Source: Eremophila alpestris peregrina
Taxonomy: Eukaryota; Chordata; Aves; Passeriformes; Alaudidae
Length of the DNA: 64,000 bases
NCBI GenBank assembly: GCA_009792885.1
Contig: WMCF01000153.1
Coordinates: forward strand, 938,855-1,002,854
Reading direction: 5' to 3'
Shown here: in pieces, positions 15,001 through 25,520 of the stretch
Position numbering within the stretch: the first letter of the stretch is position 1
Layout of the letters: every line of letters starts with the position of its first letter
Program-made: the position numbers and the translations under genes
Notes under the pieces: model-generated
Database searches by the model: none
What the model saw: only the letters and a program-made list of their open reading frames with translations
What the model was told of the DNA's origin: nothing

Positions 15001-16477
15001 CCAAGAAAAGACCATCTCTCCAGAACCTCAGAGATTGCCTTGGTTTCTTCTTTCTTTCTGATCCTACAGCTAAGACTTTCCCCTCTCAGGATGAGAAACC
15101 ACCTTTTTCCCCCTTCATTTTAATACCACCCAAGTGTTTGCAGAAACATGTCCTCCACCTACTCACAAGATCCGCAAGAGCCATCCAACAAAATGGTGCT
15201 CCCAGAAGGAGCCCCAGAACTCCCCTGTGCTGTTCTGACAAGACAGATTACCCTTAAAGCCACATCTTCTTTTATAAAAGTGGTATTTAGGCTTAAACGC
15301 TTGTCTTTTTGATGACTGATCCCTCTTCACAGGGAAAGAGAAAGAACTGCCTGGTCAGGTGAGTGACTGAGCTACTTTCAGTTTGCACACACCAAAAGAG
15401 CAGACTGGACTTGCAGAATGAATGTTTTAATTTGAAACACAATTAAAAAGCAGGTCTCCCAAAACTCCACCTAATTTTGATTTACTGGGCTGAATACATT
15501 AACAATGCCTACCTGCACTCAAAAGATGCATTTCCTCTTCAAAAGCCACCTAAGCCTTCCTAGGGGCTTCCTCTGCTCACTGCAGAAACAAGACGTTCTT
15601 CAACACACAAGCCGCAGAAGTCCTGGAGCCCCTTTGTCTTCCACACTGCCAACATCCTTCCTATATTCATGCACTCGCTCTCACTTACAGCCCTTCCTTA
15701 GTTCTCAACTCAGATCCTGATTTTTTTAACACAAACACCAACCTAGCCTCCTGAAGCATCAAGTATGCATATTACAGCGCCGAGTTCCTGCCCCTTCAGC
15801 CCCGCTGCGGACTCCGACAGTGGCTCTACTGCAGCGCAGCTCTGCCAGTCACTTGCCTGACCCACGGCCACTTCCTGCGATCAAGGGCTGTCACACGCAG
15901 GGGAAAAGAAAAAAAAAAGTTTTTATGCAAAAGCAGCCCAGGAAGAAATACGCTCAGAACGAAAGCCTGGGATGTACATGGGGAGAGCTCCTGCCGCTGT
16001 TTAATGCTCTAAAAATTAAGGACTGCGGAAACCTCCGGTGCCAGTGTGCTGCTGGCCCACGGCACCCCAATGTCCGCACCCGCTCCAGGAGTGCGTGAAT
16101 TACTCTCACAGCCCGCTTTGACAGTCCCCGTTACCTTCGCTCCCCGCCCGCTCCAGCCCCACGGAACTGCCGTCCCGCTTCCCCCGCCCGCCTGGAACAG
16201 GCTCCGGAACTCCTCTGGGAGCAACGACCTCGCCGAGACCGGGGCAGAGCCCGCCGCGGTCCCCTCACGGTCCCGGCTCCCCACCCGGCCCCACCACCGC
16301 TTTGTTCGGCTCCACCGCCCCGGGACCCGCCCCATCCTCCTCGCGCCCCCAGTGCGGCGGATACTCGCGGGTGCGGAAGGCCTCTTGCGTGTGGGGGATG
16401 ACGAACCGCTCGCCCGGCTCCCCCGGCGGCAATGGCTTAGCCAGAGGGAACGGCTTGCGGCCGAGTAGCGGAGCCAT
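1..16477 (-). CDS. BAZ1B: BAZ1B (WSTF), 5' half: exons 1-7 of a longer gene, partial at left edge
   Basis: Exons, in transcription order: 16477-16365, 10162-10046, 7966-7822, 7013-6815, 3465-3344, 2547-2350 and 1205-1 (continues off the window). Every junction is GT/AG and in phase, giving 699 codons plus two bases. Protein starts MAPLLGRKPFPL; residues about 20-125 form the WAC domain (motifs YEARLERYSERIWTC and WYEKLVLEIVHHN), followed by a lysine/serine-rich basic stretch (WCHVHL near residue 340), a charged helical stretch (KKKREKLKEKLKERAKER) and a DDT domain from about residue 601 (GLPNTLFGDVAMVVEFLS). The PHD finger and bromodomain of the about 1480-residue family lie beyond the window. 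Known role: nuclear subunit, with the SMARCA5/SNF2H ATPase, of the WICH chromatin remodeler; the WAC region is also reported to be the kinase for H2A.X Tyr142. No frameshift or stop is seen. Identification is secure. Confidence 0.97.
1350..1630 (-). repeat. CR1 LINE 3'-end fragment
   Basis: Reverse-oriented avian CR1 tail: the GGGACC...GTTCCAACCCCTGCC block followed by CCAGGTTGCTCCAAGCC and GCAGCCACAGCTTCTC, about 280 bases, 5'-truncated. Confidence 0.85.
2166..2270 (+). repeat. CR1 LINE 3'-tail fragment
   Basis: Contains GACATGGTTTAGTGGTGG and ends with TCCAACCCTAATGATTTTGTGATTCT-like CR1 terminal sequence, in plus orientation and heavily 5'-truncated. Confidence 0.75.
2548..3343 (-). other. 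BAZ1B intron 5, noncoding
   Basis: Intron with a GTAAGT donor directly below 3344. Sequence is AT-rich and unique-looking. No exon, repeat or RNA gene was recognised. Confidence 0.8.
3955..4120 (-). repeat. CR1 LINE 3'-end fragment
   Basis: Starts ATAGAATCATGG and TTGGAAGGGACC and continues with CCAGCATACTCCAAGCCC and GGGCAGCCACAGC, a reverse-oriented CR1 tail. Confidence 0.85.
4448..4570 (+). repeat. Degenerate CR1 3'-tail fragment
   Basis: Contains GCATCCCTGTCCATAGCAGG, GGAATGAGA and CCCCTTCCAACA in CR1 order, plus orientation, with several decayed positions. Confidence 0.6.
7014..7821 (-). other. BAZ1B intron 3, noncoding
   Basis: Intron with donor GTAAGG just below 7822 and acceptor TGTGCAG just above 7013. 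It contains one short minus-oriented CR1 piece at about 7550-7655. Nothing else is seen. Confidence 0.8.
7550..7655 (-). repeat. Short CR1 3'-end fragment
   Basis: Begins TTCCATGATTCTGGAATTG, then GAGTTGGAGGGCCC and CCCTGCCATGGACAGGG, the reverse-oriented CR1 tail. Confidence 0.7.
7967..10045 (-). other. BAZ1B intron 2, noncoding
   Basis: A 2.1 kb intron between the WAC-domain exons. Short open frames on both strands have no recognisable homology and no splice partners. No repeat was recognised. Confidence 0.8.
10793..11095 (-). repeat. CR1 LINE 3'-end fragment
   Basis: About 300 bases of reverse CR1: GTTCCACCCTGCCATCATGG, GGTTGCTCCAAGCCGTG, ACCTGTGCCAGGGGCTCACC and CCCTCTTGTCCTGTCAC occur in the usual order. 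Confidence 0.85.
12275..12460 (+). repeat. CR1 LINE 3'-end fragment
   Basis: Plus-oriented CR1 tail: TGGCACAGGTTGCCCAGAG, CTTGGAGCAACCTGGTCTAG and CCCCTTCCAACC, ending in ATTCTATGATTC. Confidence 0.85.
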
Positions 16478-17200
16478 AGTGGGACCCGGCGGGGCCCGGG
16501 CGGGACGATTGAAAAATGGCGGGAGATTCCGCTCCCCCTCACGGCGGGCGGCGGGACCGGCCCCGCGCGCGCGCCCCGATGCTGCCGCCCCGCCCCTCAG
16601 CGCCCAACCCCCGCACCGCGGCGCCGACAGTCTATTGGCGGGGAACCCGCTCCGCCAGCTACGGATTGGCCGCGCGGCCGATCGATCGCGCCGCCTCGCC
16701 CCGCCTCGCCGGCGCAGCGGGGTGAGAGGTCGCGTTATGTAAGTGGCAGCGCAGTGCGCGGCACCATTTTGTGGCCCCCCGTTATCCGCCCTCCCCCGCT
16801 GCCACGCTGCGGCCAATCACAGCGCACACCACCCCCCTCAGTCCCGCGGCCACCAATCAGAGCGCACTCCGGCCACCGCCCCTCCTCGCGCCTATCCGGG
16901 TACCGCGTCAAGGCCGCGCGCTGGGCTTTGTCCGCCGCGTCTGGCGCGGGGCATTGTGGGGGCTTGTGTGGCGGGCGCCTCTGCCCTCCGAGGAAGCCCC
17001 GGCCCGGGCCCGCCGGCGCGGCCTCTCGGCGTCTCCTCGGCGCCAAGTCCCTCCGCTCTGCGGGGAAGCGGAGCGGCGGCTCCTGCGGGCTGGTCTCCGG
17101 GGCGGGTGAGGGGGAAGAGGAGGCGGGAACCGCTAGCCGCGGCCTGGGGGCTGTAGGGGCAGTGGGGAGGGAGGCAGGGCCACCCCGTGGATGCTGCTCC
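16050..17200. promoter_or_regulatory. CpG-island promoter of BAZ1B
   Basis: This stretch is rich in G, C and CpG and covers exon 1 and the DNA upstream of the BAZ1B start codon at 16477. No TATA box is seen on the minus strand, as expected for a broad housekeeping promoter. A YY1-like AAAATGGCGGG lies at about 16513-16523, just upstream of the ATG, and a second YY1-like site (reverse strand) at about 16763-16772. The island extends more than 700 bases upstream of the ATG, so a divergent plus-strand transcript is possible, but no convincing exon was found there. Confidence 0.8.
16634..16857. promoter_or_regulatory. Four CCAAT boxes (NF-Y type) in back-to-back pairs
   Basis: ATTGG at 16634-16638 and 16665-16669 reads as CCAAT on the minus (BAZ1B) strand. 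CCAAT at 16813-16817 and 16853-16857 reads on the plus strand, and both plus-strand sites sit in a CCAATCA(C/G)AGCGCAC context, so they look duplicated. NF-Y binds such sites, usually 60-100 bases upstream of a start. The first pair would suit BAZ1B; the second pair faces the other way. Confidence 0.65.
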
Positions 17201-17541
17201 TGGGAATAGAGGAAAGACACGAGAGTTGTGTGTTGGGTGTTGTGGGTTTATGATTTTATTTTTTCTTTATAGGAAATGTGTGGGGAGTTTTTGTGGCATG
17301 AACGTTTACCGGGGATTGGGGGGGCAGCAGCTCGAGCACTGCCTGCCTAAAGTAGTCAAAGCAGAAGCGGTGATCGCATGCCTCTTTCCCAGGGATTGGG
17401 AAAGCAGATTTGTGTTTAGTGTGCAAATATATTCTAGGGATCTTGAGTTTGTGCTGTTCATGGCACTGAGGACTAGGTCTGCATTATACAGCCCTGTTGT
17501 GGCTGCTTCAGGATGAGAAGCAGCAGCCCTGGAAAACTGCT

Positions 17542-17775
17542 TAGAATCATAGAATCCCAGAAGGGACCTTAAAGATCATTTTGTTCCAACCCCTGCCATG
17601 GGCAGGGATCCCTTCTACTAGACCAAGCTGCTCTAAGTCCCATTCAACTTTGCCTTGGACACTTTCTGGGACAGAGCAGCCACAGCTTCTCTGGGCAACC
17701 TGTGCCAGGGCCTCACCATTCTCACAGGGAAGAATTTTTTTCCCGATGCCCAGTCTAACCATGCCCTGTGTCAGG
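17542..17775 (-). repeat. CR1 LINE 3'-end fragment
   Basis: Starts TTAGAATCATAGAATCCCAG and runs through GTTCCAACCCCTGCCATGGG and CTGGGCAACCTGTGCCAGGG, in reverse orientation. Confidence 0.9.
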
Positions 17776-18308
17776 CAGATGGACACTCAGATTACCCCCT
17801 GCATGTGGAGGGCTGTTTATGCTGGGTGATTTGGCCCAAGGGGATGTATGAACTGGGACCAGTTCTGCTCTGGAGCAACAGAATTAATGGTGTCATTCAT
17901 TTCCCTAGCAGACAGGAGAGTAACTGGATCTCACACAGTATTCTCCAGATTGTAGATGGAATCATCAGATTATTACTGTGTGTTTACTAGATTGCTTCAT
18001 GGGAACGAGGATCCCATCATTTCTGCTGGTGAAGTACTAAAAGCATTTAACTTCCCTGGGTGCACACTCATTTGAGGTGTTATGTAGTTCTGGGAAGAAG
18101 TTGGTGCTGTGAGTATCCCTGGAACACATCAGTTGCATAATGGAGCACAGAGCACAGTGTCTGCTGGAATTAGAAATCCACTGTATTTTCCACAGCACGG
18201 TAAACAGGCAGGAAAGAAGGGTAATGCTGTAACATAAGTGTTCACTCATACATTATTGTTGTGGGTAGTAGTAGTAGTATTCTGCAATGAAACAGGTTCC
18301 CAGTGAAG

Positions 18309-18464
18309 TTATGCCCCATCCCTGGAAGTGTCCAAGGTTAGGCTGGACAGGGCTTGAAGCAGCCTGGTCTAGTGAAAGGTGTCCCTGTCCATGATTTGGA
18401 TGGAACAAGATGATCTTTAAGGTCCCTTCCAACCTATCCCATCCCATGGTTCTGTAATTCTGTT
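18309..18464 (+). repeat. CR1 LINE 3'-end fragment
   Basis: CCATCCCTGGAAGTGTCCAA, GCCTGGTCTAGTGAAAGGTG and GGTCCCTTCCAACC, ending with a CR1-like TTCTGTAATTCTG tail. Confidence 0.88.
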
Positions 18465-21400
18465 TAGTACCAGAACAGATATGCAATGTCATAAATCCAT
18501 CAGTGAGTGTAAGAGTGGTTGTTGAGGATTCCCATTACCCCTGTAAGGTGCTGTAGGAGTTGCTTGAAAGCACAGTCAGCTCACAGCTGGTGAAACAGTT
18601 TCTTGTGGTACTTCACATTGATCTTGGCTTCATTCCACGTTATTTTGACAGAAATTAGAGTACCCGAGCTGAAATTTTACATGGTGTATGTATGCCTCTC
18701 TGGGCTACAGGGCAAAATAGGGAGGAGAAGTAAAACTGGAGTGTAATGAACCGAGGGAGAATGGGGAGTAGATACAGACCTATGGAGCAATATAATTTGG
18801 GAAGAACATGCTTAGCTGAAAGACAGTGTTGAGTGAATACAGCCACTCTGTAGCTCCGACACTGTGGGGACACATCAGGGGTCTGACCCTGGGAAATGGC
18901 AGCATGCAGGGGGGGAGGCAGCAGGCACAGGGCTAGTCCTTTGGCAGGGAACAGCCTCAGAGGAGGCAGGGCAGGGAGCTAAGGGAGGCAGGACCCCAGG
19001 GAGGGATGGGAGGGTGAGCTGCCTGTGTCTGTTCTTCCATAGCAAACCATTGGGATCTGAGGCATGATAACCCTCTGCTGTTGAGGTACTGGTAAAGGTC
19101 TGGTGTTGCCCAGTCACTTTTCAGGCTGGGAAATTGTGTGTAGTTCCTGGCACAGGTTCAACACACACCAGAGAGCTGTTCATTGGCCCTGCAGCTGCTT
19201 GCTGAGCCACCTAAAGGTTGGGTTTCTTTTCATGGGTGGTACCTGCCCATCGCAGCAGCTTCTCAGCCTCAAGAGCTCCAAGTTACTCCAGGATGGTTTT
19301 CTGAGGCTGCTGTATATTGTCTCCCAATGCCCAGGAGGTGGCACTCCTGCATTTGGACAGAATGTACAGCTGTATGATGAGGTTGCCTGAAGAGGAAAAT
19401 CTCATCATGGGTTGCCTCCTTGGCTCTGCTGGGGAGGGAAGTGGCCACATTTGCAGTGTCTGGTGATCTGTTTTGCAAGATATCAAAGCTGGGTGGTGAG
19501 CTGTGAGAACAGTCTCTGCTCAGCAGGCAGGCGTTCCTGGGTGCTTATTGATGATGCAAACTCCAGCAATGGCTGTCAAGTAGTTATCACCATAGAGGGC
19601 CTGGAGATGTGAGGTCCATGCAGCTCCTCCAGGTGTGAAGGCTTTAATCATAGCCAGATGAAAGCGTCCTTCTGAGGATGGAGCCCACTGTCATGAAGCC
19701 TTACCACTGGCTGCCTCTTCTCAGCCATGGCTGGTGCCTTTAGCAGTCTAGCAGGGAGTACATGATGGAAGTTGCCATTGGACCCCCTGCTTCTCACTTT
19801 TAGCCCTCAACTGCTCTTGCCCTTCCCCAGTCTCCATCCTCCTTCACCAGCAGTGTACATAGAGGAAATAGAAGCATTTGGACTCACTTGAAATAACCTT
19901 CCAGTCCTGTTAAACAGTGGTGGAACTAAGGGGATTTATTTGAGCAAATGAGTTGAATACAGGTAGGAGATGAAGCTGTGTCCCTGGGGATGTTCTCAGA
20001 TTTTCCCTGTTCAGAAACAAAAGCAGATTTGCAAGTCTGATACGTGTGTGTTTAGAGAGCGAGACTGAGTTGGTGACCCAGAGGAATGAGGAGCTGGTGA
20101 GTGCTGGAAGAGGTGACACATGGGTCTGTCCAGGCTGGCCATGCTGCTGGTCTGGCTCTTTCCCCAGCTTGCGTGGCCTGAGGGCACCTGAGGAAGTGCT
20201 GCATTGATGCTGTTCCTAGCAGCTTCCAAACACACTTGGAGGTGTTTGACCTGGTGGGTTGCAGAGCCCTTCTACATGTCATGGACTTTCTCCATGCTGA
20301 CACAGGAGGTACTCAGTGTGCCTAATCTCTGGGCACAGCATCCTGCTGATCTGTCAGCTGTTCTTGGAATCTGTGCTTGATAACTGTTTCCTCTTGTGTT
20401 CCTACACCTTCAAGTAATTTCTCAGTTTCCCCATCCTTCCCATGGCAATGCAGACTTCCCAGTCACCCCATACTGCTCCTCTGGGCTGGTGAACCAGCTG
20501 AAGCCAACTCTGCCCCAAGTGCTCCAAGATCAGTTTGATCCTAAATGTGACTTTGGCCATGTGGGTCATAACATGCCTCTCCCCTCACCCCAGGTGTCTG
20601 CCAGAATCCAAAATCAGGGATTGCCCTCACCCCAGTGCCTGCTGGACTCGGTGCCAGCTGTCTGGACATGGTGCTGGCAATAGCCGCCATAAATAACAGT
20701 ACTTGGGACTGCTGCTTTGATATATTCCCAGGAGACTCTGATAAAATTTCTGACACTATTTTCCTTGACTGAGTTCAGTCAATCATTTCCAATCAACTGG
20801 CTGCCTGTCTGATGCTGAGGTAACATTGTGTCCCTGTCAGACAGGCAGGATCCTGGTGGGGTGGACAGAGCAGCACCTGGGGAGCTCCCAGGGGTGGGAA
20901 AACAACCAAGCTTCCAGGAAATGTCCCCAAACATCCCCAGCATCACTGACCTTCTTCCAGTGAGGCAGTGAGCACCACCCAGCTCCTGGCTCATAGCACT
21001 CACAAACAGGTGCAGATTCCATGGGACATCTGCTGATACTCTTTCTCTTTGCTGCTGGTGATGACATCCCCAGGTTTGTTTGAGTTATCTCTCCTGCTCC
21101 AGCCTGGGGTTAATCCAGATGCTGAATGGAATCTTGTTCCTTTCTAACATCAGTGAACATTTGAACTGGACCAAAAGGCTCTGGCTTTACTCCATACCTG
21201 TGAGCCTGAAGCATGTGTTTGGGCTGGTGGTCTTGTTCAGGCAGTACATGGCCATGTCAGATGCAAATACACATCCATATATATTTTTGGTCACAGTTTC
21301 ACTTTCAGATCCTGTCCTGGTTTAGGGCAAATCTGGGGGGAAACTTCCAAAGGGGTCCCTCTAGAAAGCATATTCAAGTGGCCCCTCCCCCTACTGGTTT

Positions 21401-22267
21401 GGGAAAATACTTCCTTGGAGAAAAGTGGAAAAAATGTTTATTTAACAAGCAAAGTATTCACAAGCATTAAAAAATGAATAATATTAAACAATAGAACCTC
21501 TCGCTGTTCTGAAGAGATGGCAAATTCAGAAAGTCCTTTTCGTGGGGTGTAGCTCCACTCACTGAGTCTCTTATCAGACCCTCCTGTGCTGGTAAATGCC
21601 ATGTCCCAGGCCCTGGTGGGCCACAGGTGTGAGTTCTGCTGTTTTTCTGGGTTTTCAGTCCAGAGCAGGGGAGCTCAGTTCCAAGGGAAAGAAAAGCCAT
21701 AGTCTGGGGAACTTCTCTGCCTCAGCTAGCTTAAAAAAAACCTAAAAAGCAAAGGAGAGCTCTCTCCCACTGTCCATGCTGCAGACAACATAGTCTGTGA
21801 GGAGGAATGTGGGGAAGCAAGTGCAGCTTCTGCAAATAAACTGTGCTTCTTCTCTCCCCCTTCACTCTTGGAACTAATCTTAAAGGTGCAGAACTTAATA
21901 TTCAGCACAAACAGAACAGAGAATTGGGGACACAAGAATCATAAAGTCACCCTAGGACAAGACAGTAATCTTGGCACGTTTTGGTAGCTCCTGAGTCAAG
22001 GGTTCTGGACTGACACTGCAGCACAGGCAGCTGCACCAAGAGTGTGCAACAGCCAAACCCTACTCAACTGCTCAGCTCCAATCCTCCCAAATTCCTGGTA
22101 GGAAACACCTGCTTGCAGTTGCGTGTCTTCAAGGGGAAATCCTGCCTTGGGTCAGTCACAGCCATGGGGCATCTGCATGTGCTGGGAGCTTCTTTGTACC
22201 CATATGGGCAAAATGTAGGGTGCTGTATGCTTCTGGGCCTAGAGGTGGCCTTTGCAGCTGACCAGAC

Positions 22268-22609
22268 TGTCACAGCTCAGCTGGCCTGTAGCTGGACGAA
22301 TAAATCTGACCATAACAGAAAATCCAACTTGGCTAAGCCTTGTTCATTTTAGAACAAGTCCCTGGGTGAGCAATAATAAGGTAGATTTGAACTCAAACAG
22401 GGACCCCAGCCAATCATGTTCAGTCTGGAATGCAGACATATCACTGGCTAAAGAGCTGAGCAGTCAAGACTCCGGCCAATCAGCTATCCAAGCCCGGGAA
22501 ATTTGACCCCCCCTATATAAGGGAGCAGCCATAATAAATCTTTGCTGTTTGTTGATGACCCTGGGTGAATCTTGTCATTTCTGTCTCCAACCAATGATCT
22601 AATGTAACA
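22268..22609 (+). mobile_element. Solo LTR of an endogenous retrovirus (342 bp), 6-bp target duplication
   Basis: The element begins TGTCACAG and ends GTAACA, the usual TG...CA. It is flanked by CCAGAC at 22262-22267 and 22610-22615, an exact 6-bp target-site duplication. Inside are CCAAT boxes, a TATATAA at 22514-22520 and AATAAA at 22533-22538, so the sense strand is plus. No gag, pol or env follows, so it is a solo LTR. A 6-bp duplication is typical of class II (alpha/betaretrovirus-like) elements. It is related to the LTR at 28411-28748. Confidence 0.88.
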
Positions 22610-22615
22610 CCAGAC

Positions 22616-24402
22616 CACCTTCCCTTTGGTACCCCAGGGTCCCTTTGGCAAAGGGTCTTCTCCGCTCTTCTTGCTATCCTCTACATGGTAAGAAATTGCT
22701 CTGGCCTAAAGCCAGCATTTTTTTTAGGCTGGGGGATGGGCAGGGAAGCTCCTTCACATGCGCCATGTTTCCGTGACTGGGGAATTGCAAGAAGCCAGAG
22801 TCACCCATCCAAGGGCCCAATCCCATAGCTCTCCCTACAGCACTCAGTGATGGCCAAGGGGAGACAATGTCAAGCTGCTATTCCATCAGTTTTCCCTTCT
22901 TGGGGAAGCTTGGTGACGCCAGCTGAGAGACATGGTGCCTCCTACTGACATGGTGTCCATGATGCTGCTGAAGAATTGCTTCAGGTTCCCCAGGAACCAG
23001 AGCCTCTCCTATGCCACCCATCATTTCTTACCACTGCAGGACCGTGGGGCTGGGCCACAACACCTTGAATTCCTCCTTGGGAAAGTTAAGAGAGGACTTG
23101 CAGGCTCTTTCCTGTGGTGTGGGAAACTGGAAAAGGGCAGTAATTGCTTCTATCGCGGCTATCTGAGACCTGCCAAGCCTGTAGCCATAGACAAACAATT
23201 AGGACAGGGTAGGAAGAAAAGTCACTTTGCTGTCTAACACATGGGAAGGTATTTAATGAGATAAGTAGCTTTGAACTCAAAATATTTCCAAGCTATTGGC
23301 AGAGGGAAGAGGATGCTGTTGCTGAGTGTTGCAGCGCTGCAAAGCAAGTGCTGTTCTGCTGAGCTGATGAGTCCTGGCATCCGCATTTCTGTGGGGCTGC
23401 ACTCGGCATGAGTGCGTAAGAAAAACTCACTGGCTTGAAAGTAAAAAAGGTGTTAGAAGTGCCTATTTGGAAGATGTCTCTGGGATGAGGGGAAGACACC
23501 TGTATCATCTTGTTTTTTCCATTCTTGGGTTTGGAATAACAAGGATTCATCTGGAGAACTTGATTTTACCACTAATAGTGGCAAACTCAAATGTCCTTGT
23601 GTTTCATCCCTGTGTCTCTGCAGTGACCTTTTGCTTTCTGTCCAAAGGGGTGACATCACAAACTTGGTCAGGTGCAGGTAGAGAACAATGATGTGCAGAT
23701 GTTGACGACACCAGGAAGATAACTAACAAAGCTCATCACAATGCTTACATATGGATGTAAGCAAGAAAAAAAGGATTGAGAACTCGGCTAACATTTGTAA
23801 TTTAACTTGTATTAAATCCCTCCTTTAACTACTCTTGTCACATTCAATCTGATGTTAACTCTGCTTTTCTAAAGCCATGTTCAGGTTTGCCTCTGCTCAA
23901 GCCTGTTCATGTGTCTTGTGTTCACACACTGACAGCTCCTTGGGCCATTTTTCTCCATGGCCTTGCAGAATTGGTGAGTGGCTTCAGCTAGTGCTTGGGA
24001 TGGATAGAGATTTGGTATAGCAACAAGTAGGGGATGGTATGTGATGACCCCTGGGACACAACAGATGCCTCTGTGGTGTGTAATCCCCCCCACCCTCCAC
24101 TGGGGGAATGCAGTATCAGCCCTGGGCAGTGTTTATTTTGGGAGAGGATCTGGGATGGACTATCTGGCTGGACAACATTAACTGCAATGGTATGGAGAGG
24201 CTCCTCAGTGTCCTCATCACAGGTGTGGGGAGAGCACAACTGTGGGCATGACAAGGAGGTGGCTGTTGTGTGCTCAGGTGATGATTGGATCTGCCTCATC
24301 TGTGCTCTTTGGGCAGGCAGGGCTTGGTAATGTCTGGGTCATGCAGAACCAGCCACAGGTCTGTGCTTTAGACTTGTTCAATCCTCCTCTGTCCTGACCC
24401 AG
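22616..24402. other. Noncoding DNA upstream of the fibrinogen pseudogene
   Basis: I looked for counterparts of the signal-peptide exon and the short linker exon of the intact gene (31551-31694, 32699-32764) and recognised none. The 24403 acceptor-like CCCAG is preserved. No repeat was identified. Confidence 0.55.
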
Positions 24403-25018
24403 GCTGGCCCAGGGACTGCAGTGCGCTCCCTGCTAGCAGCCCCAGTGGCATCTACATCATCCAGCCCACACGACAGCAAACATTGTGGCCTACTGTGAGA
24501 TGAGTGGGGCAGACAGGTGCTGGACTGTCATCCAGGGCAACCAGCAGAGCTCAGCAATCTTCTGGGATGAGTCCTGGAGCACCTACAAGCACGGGTTTCA
24601 GAATTTGCACGCTGAATTCTGGCTAGGCACCGAGTACATCCACCTGATCACCAGGCAGAAGGTCTACCAGGTCAGGTTTGTCACCTGGGATGCTTCAAAT
24701 AACATGATGACTACAACCTGTTCAGCCTGAATGATGAGTCCCAGGACTACCAGCTCAGGCTGGAAGTCCACTTGGGGACAGCAGAGGGTGCCATGGCCTC
24801 CAAGGGCACGACCACCATGCACGACAACATGAAGTTCTCTACTAAAGATAGGGATCTTGACCCTCATAGCGGGAACTGTGCCGCCAGCTCCAGGGGTGGG
24901 TGGTGGTACTTGTTATGCTGTGCATTTGAACTTCAAAGGGGGCATGACATGGGGCAACCTGTACCAGGGGAATGGCAGAGCCTCAGCCATCCTCATCAAA
25001 CCCACGACCTACTGCTAG
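24403..25018 (+). pseudogene. Fibrinogen C-terminal domain exon, broken duplicate of the 33345-33973 exon
   Basis: This segment parallels the last exon of the intact fibrinogen-like gene from its AG acceptor to the final TGC TAG. It is 616 bases against 629, and the 13-base shortfall is explained by three small deletions, each breaking the frame: one base near 24481 (in the ACAGCAAACATTGTGG stretch), seven near 24707 (after AATAACATGA) and five near 24912 (after TGGTGGTAC). Recognisable pieces in different frames include YKHGF, EFWLGTEYIH, VYQVRF and ILIKPTTYC. An AATAAA lies at 25263-25268. It cannot encode a working domain as read here; expression as RNA is possible but untested. Confidence 0.92.
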
Positions 25019-25359
25019 GGCTACCTCACCACCAGCTTGTGCTGGGCATGGGGCTGGAGCAGAGTCCTGCTGGGCCACTCTTTGCTGGGAGAGAGGAGCA
25101 GGGGGCAGTAGGGCACAGCCTGGGCTGCCAAGGGATTTGCTTTTATGTCTTTTGCAGGGCTCCTTTGTTTCCCTTGCAGGGTCCTTCCCTTTGAGCTATT
25201 TTTGTTTTAATTGCATTATAAAAAGGCTGACACCTTGCAAACCCTGTACTTCTGCTCCATTGAATAAAACATGGTTTGGAAACACATTGCCTTGATGTGC
25301 ATCACAGGAAAATGTCCTTATTCTGTATAAAATGTAAAAGTGTATAAATAATCTCTCTG

Positions 25360-25520
25360 AGAATCATAGGTAAGGTTGGAAAAATCCTCTACGATGTTTG
25401 ATTCCAACCATTCCCCTAGCACTGCCAAGCCCACCATTAGCCCACATCCTCTGGTGCTACATCTACGTTTTTTGGACACTTCCAGGTCTGTTGATCATCA
25501 GGGTTTCCATCACCCCCTCA
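25360..25520 (-). repeat. CR1-like LINE fragment (different subfamily)
   Basis: GAGAATCATAGGTAAGGTTGG, then GATTCCAACCATTCCCCTAG, CACTGCCAAGCCCACCATTA and GCTACATCTACG follow the order of the CR1 subfamily whose tail reads AAGGTTGGAAAAGACCTC. Reverse orientation; right end uncertain. Confidence 0.7.

Larger units (their letters stand above)
10163..16364 (-). other. BAZ1B intron 1, noncoding
   Basis: A 6.2 kb first intron from donor GTATCC (below 16365) to acceptor ATACAG (above 10162). It holds CR1 fragments at about 10793-11095 (minus) and 12275-12460 (plus). The distal end lies in the CpG island. No alternative first exon could be supported. Confidence 0.8.
17201..22261. other. Intergenic DNA between the BAZ1B island and the fibrinogen-like locus
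   Basis: Apart from CR1 fragments at about 17542-17775 and 18309-18464, this 5 kb holds nothing I can identify. Open frames are shorter than 112 codons and none has a recognisable domain or a plausible splice chain. Confidence 0.65.

Noticed and set aside
16009..17220. Several 100-180 codon open frames on both strands of the BAZ1B island
   Set aside because: They are arginine/proline/glycine-rich readings of CpG-island DNA. Only the first 37 codons starting at 16477 (minus) belong to a gene.
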